Assembly (NCBI RefSeq): GCF_001542815.1
Contig: NZ_CP006992.1
Span: forward strand, 1,927,501 to 1,991,500
From: Methylobacterium sp. AMS5
GTDB lineage: Bacteria; Pseudomonadota; Alphaproteobacteria; Rhizobiales; Beijerinckiaceae
Reading direction: 5' to 3'
DNA length: 64,000 nt
Below, one piece after another: positions 43,328-51,704 of the stretch (position 1 is its first letter; every line of letters begins with the position of its first letter). Both the position numbers and the translations under genes were made by a program. The notes under the pieces are model-generated. The model was not told the DNA's origin, did no database searches, and worked only from the letters and a program-made list of their open reading frames with translations.

Positions 43328-43731
43328 CCAATGCTCTCAAGCCTGCGGCGGTCGCCTGCCGCGACGGCACCCGGTTCGCCGTCGAGAGCGTCGGCGGCGG
43401 GCTCATCGTCACGACGCCTGCCGCCGACCCCGCCCGCGAGCAGGCCGGCCTCGCCGTCTACGAGGCGGCCGTCCAAGTCAGGGCCGGCGTCCTGCGCCAC
43501 GACGGTGTGCCCATCGACGTCGTGCGCTGCTTCATCAGGGCCCACGGCGGCTTCGAGGCGGCCGGAGCCGAGGCGCTGGAGACTTTCCGCGCGGCAGGCC
43601 AGGGCGGCGGGGAGGCCGCCCGCGAGCGCCCTTTTCCGGAGAGCCGGCCGGGGTCCCGTCTCCTACCGGCACCGAGGATCCCGCCGGGCTCTCTGCCCGG
43701 GATCACGACGTACAAGCTGCCGGGTGCCTGA
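43324..43731 (+). CDS. Island protein of unknown function (135 aa)
   Basis: GTG 43324 overlaps the stop of the preceding gene by 4 bases. The first 95 residues look folded (RFAVESVGGGLIVTTPAADP, then VVRCFIRAHGGFEAAGAEAL); the rest is Pro/Gly-rich and may be disordered. No family is recognised. It is the third gene of a translationally coupled string. Confidence 0.55.
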   Translation: MTNALKPAAVACRDGTRFAVESVGGGLIVTTPAADPAREQAGLAVYEAAVQVRAGVLRHDGVPIDVVRCFIRAHGGFEAAGAEALETFRAAGQGGGEAARERPFPESRPGSRLLPAPRIPPGSLPGITTYKLPGA

Positions 43732-43754
43732 AGCTCGATGCCCTGACGCTGGCG

Positions 43755-44021
43755 GTGATCCGCGCGCGCCGGCTCGTCGCGCGGCTCGAAGCCGAGGAAG
43801 CCTCTGCGCTCGACGACCCGACGCGACACTGGTTCCGGCGCGCCTGCACGGCGGGCTTCGTCGCCGATGAACTCGCCCGCACGCCGTTCCTCGACCGGCA
43901 TCCCCTCGTCGCGCAAGCCGCCCAGCTTCGTGCCCGCTTACTCAAGATAAAGCACCACGCGTGCAGCATGATCCCGCGCGATCTTGCGACCAAGGACCTC
44001 AGCGCAATCCGAGAGTGGTGA
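43755..44021 (+). CDS. Small island protein (88 aa)
   Basis: A helical protein (MIRARRLVARLEAEEASALD..., then WFRRACTAGFVADELARTPF) starting at GTG 43755, 23 bp behind the previous stop. In-frame codons upstream are also open, so the true start may lie earlier. No family is recognised. Confidence 0.5.
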   Translation: MIRARRLVARLEAEEASALDDPTRHWFRRACTAGFVADELARTPFLDRHPLVAQAAQLRARLLKIKHHACSMIPRDLATKDLSAIREW

Positions 44022-44053
44022 CGAACACTTTACCTTGAGCTTGGAAAAACTTG

Positions 44054-44557
44054 ATGCCCGCCTGGAAAGCCCGCTCCATCACGCCGAATTTCCTGCCCTT
44101 CGGGGACAACGGGCGCACGTACGACCCCAAGCTCGTCGTGGAGACGCAGCGCGTGGCCGATCTCGCCGACCTGCTCGCCGATCCCCTCTGGCGGATCGCC
44201 CCCTTGACGAACGTCGGCCGCACGCTGGTCGCGGAGGAGACGGTCAAGGCGTCCCGTGCCCGGCTCCCGGGCGAGGCGGAGCACCTCGCTTTGGTCATCC
44301 GCATCACGGGTAGGCACCGGCCGGGCCTGGTCGTCTCCGCGTCGCCTGAGCGGGCGGCCTTGGCCAAGACGGATCGCTGGCTGATCGTGACGAGCCGGGT
44401 CGTCGTCACCGCCCGCGGCTACGAGGATCGCGCGCGCGCCTCGCTCGCGGACCTGCTCGCCGGGACGACCCACCGCAACGGCCGGCCGAAGCCCTACAAG
44501 GCCCCCCCGGTCTTTCAGGAGGACCTCGACGCGCTCGCCGACCTCGCTTTTTTTTAG
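44054..44557 (+). CDS. Island protein of unknown function (167 aa)
   Basis: A protein starting MPAWKARSITPNFLPFGDNG at ATG 44054, with an alternative TTG directly before it. It has a central beta-rich part (HLALVIRITGRHRPGLVV, WLIVTSRVVVTARG) and a basic C-terminal region ending in AFF next to a run of eight T bases. No family is recognised. Last gene of the rightward string; it meets the leftward small gene tail to tail, overlapping by 4 bases. Confidence 0.6.
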   Translation: MPAWKARSITPNFLPFGDNGRTYDPKLVVETQRVADLADLLADPLWRIAPLTNVGRTLVAEETVKASRARLPGEAEHLALVIRITGRHRPGLVVSASPERAALAKTDRWLIVTSRVVVTARGYEDRARASLADLLAGTTHRNGRPKPYKAPPVFQEDLDALADLAFF

Positions 44558-44820
44558 CCTTCGTCCAGGCCTTCGGCGAGCACCGGCCCGATCGTCGCGC
44601 CATCCGGGATGTCCCCTCGCACGGCTGGCCGGTACCGCGGCGCGGGGCAGCACCTGAAATAGGCCAGCCCGAAGACCGGCTCCCCCGGCTGCAGCTGCGC
44701 ATTCATCCTCGCGACGGCGGCCTCCGTCTCGGCGCGGGCCATGCCCATCGAGACGCGGCTGCATGACAGGCAGTAGACCGCCCCGGGCGGTGGATCGCTG
44801 AAGCTGTTGGATCCCCGCAT
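44554..44820 (-). CDS. Small cysteine-containing island protein (88 aa)
   Basis: A frame with CLSC (residues 17-20) and FRCCPAP (about 55-61), suggesting a small zinc-binding fold. It starts at ATG 44820, 1 bp behind the stop of the second metallophosphoesterase gene, so both are one operon. No family is recognised. Confidence 0.5.
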   Translation of the reverse strand: MRGSNSFSDPPPGAVYCLSCSRVSMGMARAETEAAVARMNAQLQPGEPVFGLAYFRCCPAPRYRPAVRGDIPDGATIGPVLAEGLDEG

Positions 44821-44821
44821 G

Positions 44822-45382
44822 TCAGGCGGCCTCCGCCAGGGCGGCCGCCGCGATGGGTCCGCCCGTCCGGGCCGCGTCGGCCTCCATCCCTTCCAGGATC
44901 TCCGCGACCGTCACGGGCCGCCAGTCCCAGCAGTCTACGCCGACGTCGATGGACCGGCCGCAGCCGGGCAGGCTGCCGTGCGAGTGCCCGTAGAGGTGAA
45001 GGGCCCCCCGGTGCAGGCCGTCCCACGTCCGCATGGCGTAGTGCGAGAGCACGAAGCGGCGCCCCTCGACGACGACCTCGGCGCGCTCGGTCTGGCTGTA
45101 CCACGGGAGGTCGGTCGTCCGCTTGGCGTCGTGGTTCCCGAGCACGAGCCGCTTGCGCCCGTTCAGGCGCGAGAACACGGACCGGCAGTGCGCCGCGCTC
45201 GCGCCGTAGGCGAAATCCCCAAGGTGCCAGACCTCGTCGCCCGGCCGGATCCTGTTGTTCCATGCCGCGATGAGGTGCTCGTCGTGCTGCTCGATGGAGG
45301 CGAACGGACGGGGCCGGCGCATCCGCTCGGACAGGATGCCGGAATGCCCGAAGTGGGTGTCGCTGGTGAAGTAGACGCGCAT
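44822..45382 (-). CDS. Calcineurin-like metallophosphoesterase (second in the island)
   Basis: A 186-aa compact phosphoesterase with all motifs: SDTHFGH, GDFAYG, GNHDAKR, SHYAMRTWDG and GHSHG. This short form is typical of phage-encoded enzymes and differs in length and detail from the one at 22216, so the two are not a recent duplication. ATG 45382 puts the first strand (MRVYFTSD) at the N terminus; the longer frame upstream has no homology. Substrate unknown. Confidence 0.88.
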   Translation of the reverse strand: MRVYFTSDTHFGHSGILSERMRRPRPFASIEQHDEHLIAAWNNRIRPGDEVWHLGDFAYGASAAHCRSVFSRLNGRKRLVLGNHDAKRTTDLPWYSQTERAEVVVEGRRFVLSHYAMRTWDGLHRGALHLYGHSHGSLPGCGRSIDVGVDCWDWRPVTVAEILEGMEADAARTGGPIAAAALAEAA

Positions 45383-45543
45383 GGGGAAGCCCCCCCCCTC
45401 GATACGAACGCATGCCGCCGGGATGCCCAGCGGCGGGTGGCAGGTCAGGCCTGCAAGCGTTTCGAGAGGGCGGTGCTCATGCCGGCATCCTGCATCACGA
45501 AGATTTCCTGAGCAAGGCCATCCTCGCGTCAGCATTGGGAAAT

Positions 45544-45570
45544 CCCTGGACTTGGGGGTTGCGTCCAGGG
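45544..45570. promoter_or_regulatory. Inverted repeat upstream of the excisionase-like gene
   Basis: CCCTGGAC and GTCCAGGG (8 bp) enclose 11 bases, about 78 bp before the excisionase-like ATG. It could be a terminator of incoming transcription or an operator for the excision genes. The rest of 45383-45647 shows nothing else. Confidence 0.4.
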
Positions 45571-45647
45571 CGATTTGGCGAGCTTCCGTTTACCGTCAGG
45601 TCTGCTTCGCCCTTGCAGTAATCCGGCGTTGAGATGAGACTCCCTGC

Positions 45648-46073
45648 ATGACAACCTACCACCTCATAGTCGCGGAATGGGACCCCAGCGAAGGCGCATG
45701 GGCGGACATCCGCGCGTCGCATGACGACACTCTTCTCAGTCTTGAGACTGCTATTTGGGCGCCTGAAGTCGAAGGCCCCCTAGGCTTCCCTGTGTTTTCG
45801 ACCTTCCAACTGCGCAGAGCAATAGAGAGCGGATCCCTCAAAGCCATGAAACCGGGTCACGGATACCTGACGACACGGCGAAACCTGAGGGAATGGAAGG
45901 AACAATCATGGCTCGCAAGCGCGAAGGAGCAAGCCTCCTCTTCGAGGAGGACCGGCAGCAGTGGACGATCCGAGACTACGACCCGGTCACCGGAAATCGC
46001 GTCAAGATCCGGCTCAACCATGACAGCGTTGGAACTCGCGCGCAGGCTGAAAAGGCGCTCGCCCACCACCTGA
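45648..46073 (+). CDS. Putative excisionase-like small DNA-binding protein
   Basis: The frame starts MTTYHLIVAEWDPSEGAWAD. It contains a winged-helix-like stretch typical of excisionases and MerR-type HTH_17 proteins (FSTFQLRRAIESGSLKAMKP, then YLTTRRNLREWKE). After about residue 90 it runs through the start of the integrase gene in another frame for 166 bases and turns Ser/Arg-rich. The tail is probably unimportant or the true end differs. Position directly before int supports a directionality-factor role. Confidence 0.55.
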   Translation: MTTYHLIVAEWDPSEGAWADIRASHDDTLLSLETAIWAPEVEGPLGFPVFSTFQLRRAIESGSLKAMKPGHGYLTTRRNLREWKEQSWLASAKEQASSSRRTGSSGRSETTTRSPEIASRSGSTMTALELARRLKRRSPTT

Positions 46074-47242
46074 TCGAGCGCGAGCGCATCGCCGAGCGGC
46101 AGGCGCGCGAGGTCGTCGCCCCCGATCCGGACGACGAGGCGAACAAGGATCCGCGCCTCATCCCGCTCCCCACGGTGCTGCTGTTCTACCTTCAGCGCCA
46201 GAAGGAAGGCTCGTCCAACGCCAGCCTCGCAGCGATCCACGTCGAGCACCTCATCCGGCACTGGGGCGGCACGATGCTGTCGCGCGTGTCCGAGGCCACG
46301 TGCCTCGACTACGTCCGGAAGCGCACGGCCGAGCGCTGGATCCCGCCCGGCTCGAAGGGACCCGGCAAGCCGATCTCCGAGCAGACGGCCGGCCGCGAGC
46401 TGCAGACGCTGAGCGCCGCCATCGGGCGCTGGCACAAGGCGTTCACGCTCAACGCCCGCCCCGAGGTGACGCTGCCGGAGCCCGGCGAGGCGCATCCGGA
46501 CTGGCTGACCGAGCGCGAGTACGCCCGGCTTCTCCGCGTCGTGCAGGGCTGGCGCTGGGTCGCCTCCGACCTGGCGACGCAGGAGCCGGTCTGGGAGCGG
46601 GCGCCGGACACCGCCTTCACGGCGCAATGGCGGGCCTCGGCCGGGGCGGCGTTCTGGGAGGACGACCACCTGGAACGCTTCTGCGAGATCGGGTTCTACT
46701 CCGGGACACGGTCGGCCACGATCCTCAACCTCCGCTGGAGCCGGCACCCCATCGGCGGCCACGTCGACTTCGCCCGGACGACGCTCTACCGGGCCGGGCC
46801 GAAGCGGCCGAAGAGCCGCAAGCGCAACCCACCGTGCCGGATCCACGATCGGCTCCTGCCGCGCCTCGTCGAATGGCGGAATGCCGACCGGGACCGGACG
46901 GTCACGGGGGAGGGTGGCGAGACCGGGCCCGTCGAGCACGTCGTCCACGAGCGGGGCAAGCCCCTTTCGCGCGTGGGCAAGGCGTTCGGCCGGGCCGCGC
47001 TCCTCGCCGGCCTCGACCGGCGCGACATCGACGGCGTCATGCGGATCGGCAACCGGGACCCGGCCGACGACCTCGGCCTGCCGTCGCCGCACATCCTGCG
47101 GCACACGAGGGCGACCCTGATGCTCCAGGCGGGGGTCAGCCCGCGCGAGGTCGGAGAGTACCTGGGCATGTCGACGGCGATGGTCGAGAAGGTCTACGGC
47201 CACCATCATCCCGAGTACCAGGCGCGTGCCGCGGCGGCCTGA
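45908..47242 (+). CDS. int: Tyrosine-type site-specific integrase
   Basis: A 444-aa recombinase with an N-terminal arm-binding part, a SAM-like core-binding domain and a catalytic domain. The catalytic residues are R in SGTRSATIL, H395-x-x-R398 in HILRHTRATL, and nucleophile Y430 in VEKVYGHHHP. ATG 45908 has AAGGAA six bases upstream; ATG 45893 is possible but less well placed. It lies 165 bp before attR and points to it. It should catalyse tRNA-Val integration of this island, with the excisionase-like protein for excision. Confidence 0.95.
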   Translation: MARKREGASLLFEEDRQQWTIRDYDPVTGNRVKIRLNHDSVGTRAQAEKALAHHLIERERIAERQAREVVAPDPDDEANKDPRLIPLPTVLLFYLQRQKEGSSNASLAAIHVEHLIRHWGGTMLSRVSEATCLDYVRKRTAERWIPPGSKGPGKPISEQTAGRELQTLSAAIGRWHKAFTLNARPEVTLPEPGEAHPDWLTEREYARLLRVVQGWRWVASDLATQEPVWERAPDTAFTAQWRASAGAAFWEDDHLERFCEIGFYSGTRSATILNLRWSRHPIGGHVDFARTTLYRAGPKRPKSRKRNPPCRIHDRLLPRLVEWRNADRDRTVTGEGGETGPVEHVVHERGKPLSRVGKAFGRAALLAGLDRRDIDGVMRIGNRDPADDLGLPSPHILRHTRATLMLQAGVSPREVGEYLGMSTAMVEKVYGHHHPEYQARAAAA

Positions 47243-47252
47243 CGGGGCATCC

Positions 47253-47391
47253 GGTCCCGGGACCAGACCGGGACCGGATAGCCGCATTTCGGGACCAGAT
47301 GGGCATGCGCGGGGGTGGACGGGACTGCACTGAGATCGACGCCAAACCCCTGACGCGAAACCCGAAACCGGGATCTCCCCTCGGGACCGGA
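47253..47391. promoter_or_regulatory. Right integrase arm-type repeats (candidate)
   Basis: GGGACC(A/G)GA occurs at 47259, 47270, 47291 and 47383. The first is part of the palindrome GGTCCCGGGACC (47253-47264). The steps of 11 and 21 bp keep the sites on one helix face. The motif also lies at the left end (18353, 18365). Confidence 0.55.
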
Positions 47392-47407
47392 AAGCTTGGG
47401 GGTTACG

Positions 47408-47453
47408 TTGACATGGTAGGGGTCACAGGTTCGATCCCTGTCGCGCCCACCAT
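47408..47453 (+). repeat. attR, duplicated 3' part of tRNA-Val
   Basis: Identical over 46 bases to 18224-18269. It is not a working tRNA because the acceptor and D arm are missing. A 9-bp hairpin (CATCCCACC/GGTGGGATG, 47451-47471) starts within its last bases. Confidence 0.95.
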
Positions 47454-47483
47454 CCCACCCCCGGTGGGATGTTCGAGTGGACC

Positions 47484-47508
47484 AAGGCTCCGGAGACGGG
47501 GCCTTTTT
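47484..47508 (+). terminator. Original tRNA-Val terminator, displaced by the island
   Basis: Stem AAGGCTCC/GGGGCCTT (one G-T) with a 6-base loop runs into TTT-C-TTT. It lies just past attR and would terminate tRNA-Val if the island were excised. Confidence 0.75.
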
Positions 47509-47572
47509 CTTTGGCCGATCGACGTCTCCCAGATCGTGGGCCGGCGCGCTGAGGAACTCCGTTTCAAAAAAT

Positions 47573-47599
47573 GCCCCGCCGTTTCCGGCGGGGCTTTCT
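47573..47599. terminator. Terminator-like hairpin, copy 1
   Basis: GCCCCGCC-GTTTCC-GGCGGGGC followed by TTTCT. The 25-base segment 47574-47598 is identical to one at 51640-51664 beside oxlT, so it is part of the duplicated oxlT 3' flank. Confidence 0.7.
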
Positions 47600-47602
47600 G
47601 CG

Positions 47603-47683
47603 TGTCTCTCACAAAACTCCCGCCGCGCCGCCCTCGCCAAAGCGAGAACGGTCAGAGATCGGGAGTCTCGTGAGGCGCTCTCA
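47603..47683. repeat. Noncoding repeat element, arm A
   Basis: About 80 bases, recurring in inverted orientation at 49190-49273 with scattered differences (shared blocks AAAACTCCCGCCGCGC and GCGAGAACGGTC). It separates the copy-1 terminator from the oxlT fragment. It looks like a dispersed intergenic element rather than a gene. Confidence 0.65.
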
Positions 47684-47720
47684 TTCCGGCCTCCGCTCCC
47701 GAGGAGCCGAGTCGCCTGGC

Positions 47721-47858
47721 TCAGGCGTGGGCGAGCGCCGCGTTCGGCACCGCCGCGTTGTTGGCGAGGTGGTGCTGCTTCAGCATCGGCCGCAGGACGG
47801 CGACCGCGATCAGGTCCATCGTCGCCCCCGTGTAGAGCAGCGTCGACCACGTGCCCGT
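47721..47858 (-). pseudogene. 3' fragment of an oxlT-like transporter gene
   Basis: The minus strand reads the last 45 or so codons of the OFA antiporter (VLRPMLKQHHLANNAAVPNA), closely matching the end of the intact gene at 51705. Homology stops abruptly near 47858. A small in-frame deletion is present relative to the intact copy. It is a duplication remnant next to the island border. Confidence 0.8.
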
Positions 47859-48026
47859 AAAGAGGCCGCGACGGGGACACGATCGTTCTCCGGACCGCTG
47901 GCGAGCCTAGGACGCAGCGCCCGCGCTCTTTTTTGCTGACGCCGCCCACGCGAAGCGCGCCGTTAGCCAATGATTAAGTATGTTAATCCAGAACAGGGCG
48001 TCCCGATAACATAAGTGAAATCTCGG

Positions 48027-49082
48027 ATGTCCCTCGGCCCGCTTTCGACATCTCTGCCGTTCGCCCGGCCAAGACGCTCGCAACCCGCAAAAGGCCGGAG
48101 CATACGCACCGCCGCGGTGCTCGCCGCCGCAGGCCTGTTCCTCGGGGCGGCCGGCCCGGTCCTGGCGGAGGAGCTGATCCAGGGGCCGTCGGGCGCCCCC
48201 CTGCCGGCGGAGCCGAACACGCCCACGGCGCCCTTCTTCCGGTTCAGCGACACGCAGGTCGCCTATACCTACCTGAACGATCTCCGGCAGCCCGGCGTCA
48301 CCGGCGGCCGGGCCGGACGCTCCATCGAGGGGCGTAGCGCGCCGGGCAACATGCTGAGCCTCACCCATGTCCATGGCTGGGAGTACGGCACCAACTTCGT
48401 GAACCTCGATCTGCGGCGCTACGGCTCGCAGATCCCGGCCGGCCGGCCGCCCTTTCCCGGACCGGCCACGACCTTCGACTACGGCCAAACCACCCTGTTC
48501 CTGACCTATCGCGGCACCCTGAGCGGCAACGCCCTGGCCGAACAGCCGTTGTTCGTCCTGCCCGGCATCATCAAGGACGTGTCGCTGGCCTACGGCGTCG
48601 ATCACCAGAGCGACGACACCAAGCTGTCGCTGCTGCGAAGCCGGGCGATGGGCGGTCTGAGCTTCTCGTTCGACGTCCCGGTCGGCTTCGTCAACATCGC
48701 CGTGATGGCGCAGAAGGACTGGTTCCGGTTCGCCGACCTGCCGCCGCCCCGGCGCCAGACCGGGACGGACGTCGTGCCCCGCCTCGAGGCCACCTACCTG
48801 ATCCCCCTGAAGTTCACGGGCCTGCCCTTGGCCCTGACGGGCTTCGCCTCCTACAATCCGCCCCGCGGCGACGACCCGAAGGGCGGACGGCTGAAGGCCG
48901 AGGTCCTCACGCGCGCGAACCTCGTCCTCGACCTCGGCGAACTCATCGACAACAAGCCCAATCGGGTGAAGGCCTTCATCGGCGTGCTGCACCAGAAGAA
49001 TCTGCTCGGCGCCAATTCCCGCGTCGTTCCGGGCGCGCAGTTCACGTCCTTCCTCGCCGGCGTGAGCTTCACGGCGTTCTGA
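48027..49082 (+). CDS. Outer-membrane protein, Tsx/OmpK-like channel (putative)
   Basis: A 351-aa protein with a basic N terminus and a Sec signal (IRTAAVLAAAGLFLGAAGPVLAEE). The mature chain has alternating beta-strand patterns and a C-terminal phenylalanine (GVSFTAF), as in beta-barrels. FRFSDTQVAYTYLND and LTHVHGWEYGTNFVNLDL resemble nucleoside-channel Tsx/OmpK-type proteins. Substrate unknown. ATG 48027 is chosen; GTG 48015 would add four residues. The gene stands alone between inverted copies of a noncoding repeat. Confidence 0.75.
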   Translation: MSLGPLSTSLPFARPRRSQPAKGRSIRTAAVLAAAGLFLGAAGPVLAEELIQGPSGAPLPAEPNTPTAPFFRFSDTQVAYTYLNDLRQPGVTGGRAGRSIEGRSAPGNMLSLTHVHGWEYGTNFVNLDLRRYGSQIPAGRPPFPGPATTFDYGQTTLFLTYRGTLSGNALAEQPLFVLPGIIKDVSLAYGVDHQSDDTKLSLLRSRAMGGLSFSFDVPVGFVNIAVMAQKDWFRFADLPPPRRQTGTDVVPRLEATYLIPLKFTGLPLALTGFASYNPPRGDDPKGGRLKAEVLTRANLVLDLGELIDNKPNRVKAFIGVLHQKNLLGANSRVVPGAQFTSFLAGVSFTAF

Positions 49083-49189
49083 CGATCCCGTGGCGTCGGA
49101 CCGTTCCGATGCCGCCGCGTTCCCGGCCGCCGGGCCAACTCCGCAGCCGGGAACGCGCTATCCCGCGCGCGTCACAAACCTTCATCAGC

Positions 49190-49273
49190 ATGAAGAGTGC
49201 CTCACAGAACTCCCGGTCTCCGACCGTTCTCGCTCCGGCGATGACAGCGCGGCGGGAGTTTTGCGGGAGACAC
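49190..49273. repeat. Noncoding repeat element, arm B (inverted)
   Basis: Inverted partner of 47603-47683. Inside it, AACTCCCG (49208-49215) pairs with CGGGAGTT (49253-49260), so the element itself can fold. Together the two arms flank the outer-membrane protein gene. Confidence 0.65.
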
Positions 49274-49336
49274 GAGAGCATCGTCCCGAAAGGTGGTTGC
49301 CGGCTTTCGAAAAAAGATGATGCGAAAACAAGAGGC

Positions 49337-49377
49337 TAGAGCATCGTTCCGGATCCTATATCCAGGACGATGCTCTA
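49337..49377. repeat. REP-like hairpin
   Basis: TAGAGCATCGT and ACGATGCTCTA, a perfect 11-bp inverted repeat, enclose 19 bases. Without a T run it is more likely a repetitive extragenic palindrome than a classic terminator. Confidence 0.55.
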
Positions 49378-49487
49378 AGGCCGATGTTTTGGATTTATAT
49401 GTTGTAAATATTGCATGGATTGAAGCCGGTGTCGAGTTTTTAACTTATGAAACGTAGGGTGCGAGAAATTTGTCGGGTCTTCGTGGT

Positions 49488-51587
49488 ATGAAAATGATGT
49501 CCATCTCTGTAAGATCTTGCCTGTTCGCGGTCGTCGGCCTCCTCAGCTTGGTTCTGATCGGCGGCGCGGCCCATCATCTCCTCGAAGCCTGGGATGTCGT
49601 GAAGACATCGGAGGTCTCGAAGCGCAACGCCGTCGTGGACAAGGCCATCCTCAACGCGATGCAGTCCCTGCGTCTGGAACGCGGCGTGAGCGCCCAGGCG
49701 CTCCAGGTGAGCCCGGATCAGGCGAGCGCCCTTCGCGAAAAAATCGCTTCGATGCGATCGGCGATCGGGACGCATCTGGGAACGATCGAGGATCAGGGCG
49801 CCTCCCTCGGCGACGCGGGATTCGAGGCCGCCCTGAAGGATGCCCACGCCGATTACCGCAACTTCGCGCTGCTGAGGCCGCGGGTTGACGAGGCGATCGC
49901 CAAGAACGTCGGCGAACGCGAGGCCACGCTCATCGGCCTCTGGATGCAGCGCGCGGACAAGGCCCTGGGAAGTCTCGAGCGGCTGTCCGGGCACGTGGGC
50001 GAGAACATCAAGCGGATGACGCCGGGCAGTGCCGCGCTCGTCGACATCGAGGCCTCCGCGTGGCGGGCGCGCTCGGCCGTGGGCGGCGTCTACGCGACGC
50101 TCATCCGCGTGATCGCCCAAGGCCGGCCGCTGACGCCCGGCGAAGCGGAAGCCATCGCCATCGATCTGGGCAGGGCCGACGCCCATTGGGCGACCGTCCG
50201 GGCCGAGATGGGCCTGCCCGGCATTCCGGAGACCCTCGCACAGGCCTACGCGGGGGCGCAGGCGTCGATGTTCGCCCCGGAGAGCGCGACCCTTCGCAAG
50301 GGGATGGCCGAGGGCCTGACCACCGGTGATTTCCCGATGCCGCTCAAGGATTTCCAGCGCGACACCGACACGCGGCACCTCAGCGTGCTGCGGGTCGCGA
50401 CGACGGCGATGGATGCGGTGATCGCCGCCACCGAGATCGCCGCCGACGAGGCGCGCCACGCGATGATGTACGCGCTTGCCAGCATCGTCGCCGTGCTCGC
50501 GGTCGCGCTCGGCGGACTGGCCGTCACGCAGTACCGGGTGATCAAGCCGCTCACGGTGATGCGCGACACGATGGCGAAGCTCAGCCACGACGATCTCGAC
50601 GCCCGCGTCCCGTACCTGGACCGGCGCGACGAGATCGGCGCGATGGCCGCCGCGGTCGGCGTCTTCAAGGAGAACTTGATCCGGACCCGCGGCCTGGAGG
50701 AAGAGGCGGCCCTGGCCCGGGCGGGAATGGAAGCGCAGCGCAAGCTCGCCATGCGGCAGATGGCCGACGCGTTCGAGGAGGGCGTGAGCGGCGTCATCGA
50801 CTCCGTCACGGTCGCCGCGACCCAGCTTCAGGCGACGGCGCAGGCCATGGCCGGCACCGCGACCCAGACCGCCAGCCAGTCCGTCACCGTCGCCGCGGCC
50901 GCCGAGGAGGCTTCGGTGAACGTCACCATGGTCGCGTCGGCCGCCGAGCAACTCGGATCGTCGGTGCAGGAGATCGGTCGGCAGGCCGAGGGATCGGTGC
51001 GGCTGGCGCAGACCGCGGTCGCGGAAGCGGCGCAGACGGGGGGGCTGGTGCAGGATCTCAGCGCGACGGCCGCCCGGATCGGCGATGTGGTGGGGACGAT
51101 CTCCGCCATCGCCGCCCAGACCAACCTCCTCGCGCTCAACGCCACGATCGAGGCGGCCCGCGCCGGCGAGGTGGGGCGCGGCTTCGCCGTCGTCGCGGCC
51201 GAGGTCAAGGAACTGGCGACCCAGACCGCGCGGGCGACGGACGAGATCTCGAGCCAGATCGCGCAGATCCAGGGTTCGACGGGCGTGGCCGTCGTCGCGA
51301 TCAACGGGATCGCCACGCGCATCCGCGAGATCAGCGGGGTCGCGACCTCGATCTCCGCCGCCGTGGAGGAGCAGGGCTCGGCCACGCAGGAGATCGTCCG
51401 CAACGTCGCCCAGGCCGCGGTCGGGACGGAGGAGGTGACCACCAACATCACCGGCGTGGCGCTCGCGGCCGAGGAGACCGGGGCGGCGGCCGGCCAAGTG
51501 CTCGGTGCGGCCTCCGAACTCAGCCGTCAATCCACGCAGCTGTCCGATCAGGTCGCGGCCTTCCTCGGCAAAGTCCGGGTGTCGTAA
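49488..51587 (+). CDS. Methyl-accepting chemotaxis protein
   Basis: A 699-aa inner-membrane chemoreceptor. TM1 lies near residues 10-30, followed by a large helical periplasmic sensor of about 285 residues. TM2 is near 320-340 ([20 protein letters not shown]). Then come a HAMP domain ([20 protein letters not shown]) and the cytoplasmic signalling hairpin with the conserved tip [20 protein letters not shown]. No C-terminal CheR-tethering pentapeptide is visible. The ligand is unknown. ATG 49488 is chosen over the upstream TTG. Confidence 0.95.
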   Translation: MKMMSISVRSCLFAVVGLLSLVLIGGAAHHLLEAWDVVKTSEVSKRNAVVDKAILNAMQSLRLERGVSAQALQVSPDQASALREKIASMRSAIGTHLGTIEDQGASLGDAGFEAALKDAHADYRNFALLRPRVDEAIAKNVGEREATLIGLWMQRADKALGSLERLSGHVGENIKRMTPGSAALVDIEASAWRARSAVGGVYATLIRVIAQGRPLTPGEAEAIAIDLGRADAHWATVRAEMGLPGIPETLAQAYAGAQASMFAPESATLRKGMAEGLTTGDFPMPLKDFQRDTDTRHLSVLRVATTAMDAVIAATEIAADEARHAMMYALASIVAVLAVALGGLAVTQYRVIKPLTVMRDTMAKLSHDDLDARVPYLDRRDEIGAMAAAVGVFKENLIRTRGLEEEAALARAGMEAQRKLAMRQMADAFEEGVSGVIDSVTVAATQLQATAQAMAGTATQTASQSVTVAAAAEEASVNVTMVASAAEQLGSSVQEIGRQAEGSVRLAQTAVAEAAQTGGLVQDLSATAARIGDVVGTISAIAAQTNLLALNATIEAARAGEVGRGFAVVAAEVKELATQTARATDEISSQIAQIQGSTGVAVVAINGIATRIREISGVATSISAAVEEQGSATQEIVRNVAQAAVGTEEVTTNITGVALAAEETGAAAGQVLGAASELSRQSTQLSDQVAAFLGKVRVS

Positions 51588-51635
51588 GGGGGGGGATCGG
51601 GCGGGCGTTCGAGCGCCGGCCCTGCCTGAACGAGG

Positions 51636-51663
51636 AAAGCCCCGCCGTTTCCGGCGGGGCTTT
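51636..51663. terminator. Bidirectional terminator between MCP and oxlT
   Basis: An 11-bp stem (AAAGCCCCGCC/GGCGGGGCTTT) with loop GTTTCC, flanked by A- and T-rich ends on the respective strands. Its core is duplicated at 47573. Confidence 0.85.
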
Positions 51664-51704
51664 CACGGTTTCGCATCGGATCCCGAAGGATCGGAGGCGG
51701 CGGG

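Larger units (their letters stand above)
18224..47453. mobile_element. Integrated genomic island in tRNA-Val (about 29.2 kb)
   Basis: The island is bounded by a 46-bp perfect direct repeat (18224-18269 and 47408-47453), the 3' part of tRNA-Val. A tyrosine integrase lies next to the right repeat, with candidate arm sites at both ends. The left and right arms carry phage-like small genes in short overlapping operons, an AEP primase-like protein, regulators and an AAA+ ATPase. A compositionally different cargo block (about 28600-39916) holds a phosphorothioation system and decayed genes. No structural phage gene or conjugation gene was recognised, so a satellite or integrative plasmid-like element is the best description. 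Confidence 0.93.
49083..49487. other. Intergenic region with repeat element and hairpin
   Basis: This 405-bp stretch contains arm B of the noncoding repeat and an 11-bp hairpin at 49337. From 49378 to 49487 it is AT-rich and probably carries the chemoreceptor promoter. No gene is supported. Confidence 0.6.

Noticed and set aside
18224-47453. A complete prophage
   Set aside because: No terminase, portal, capsid, tail or lysis gene could be recognised in the reading frames.
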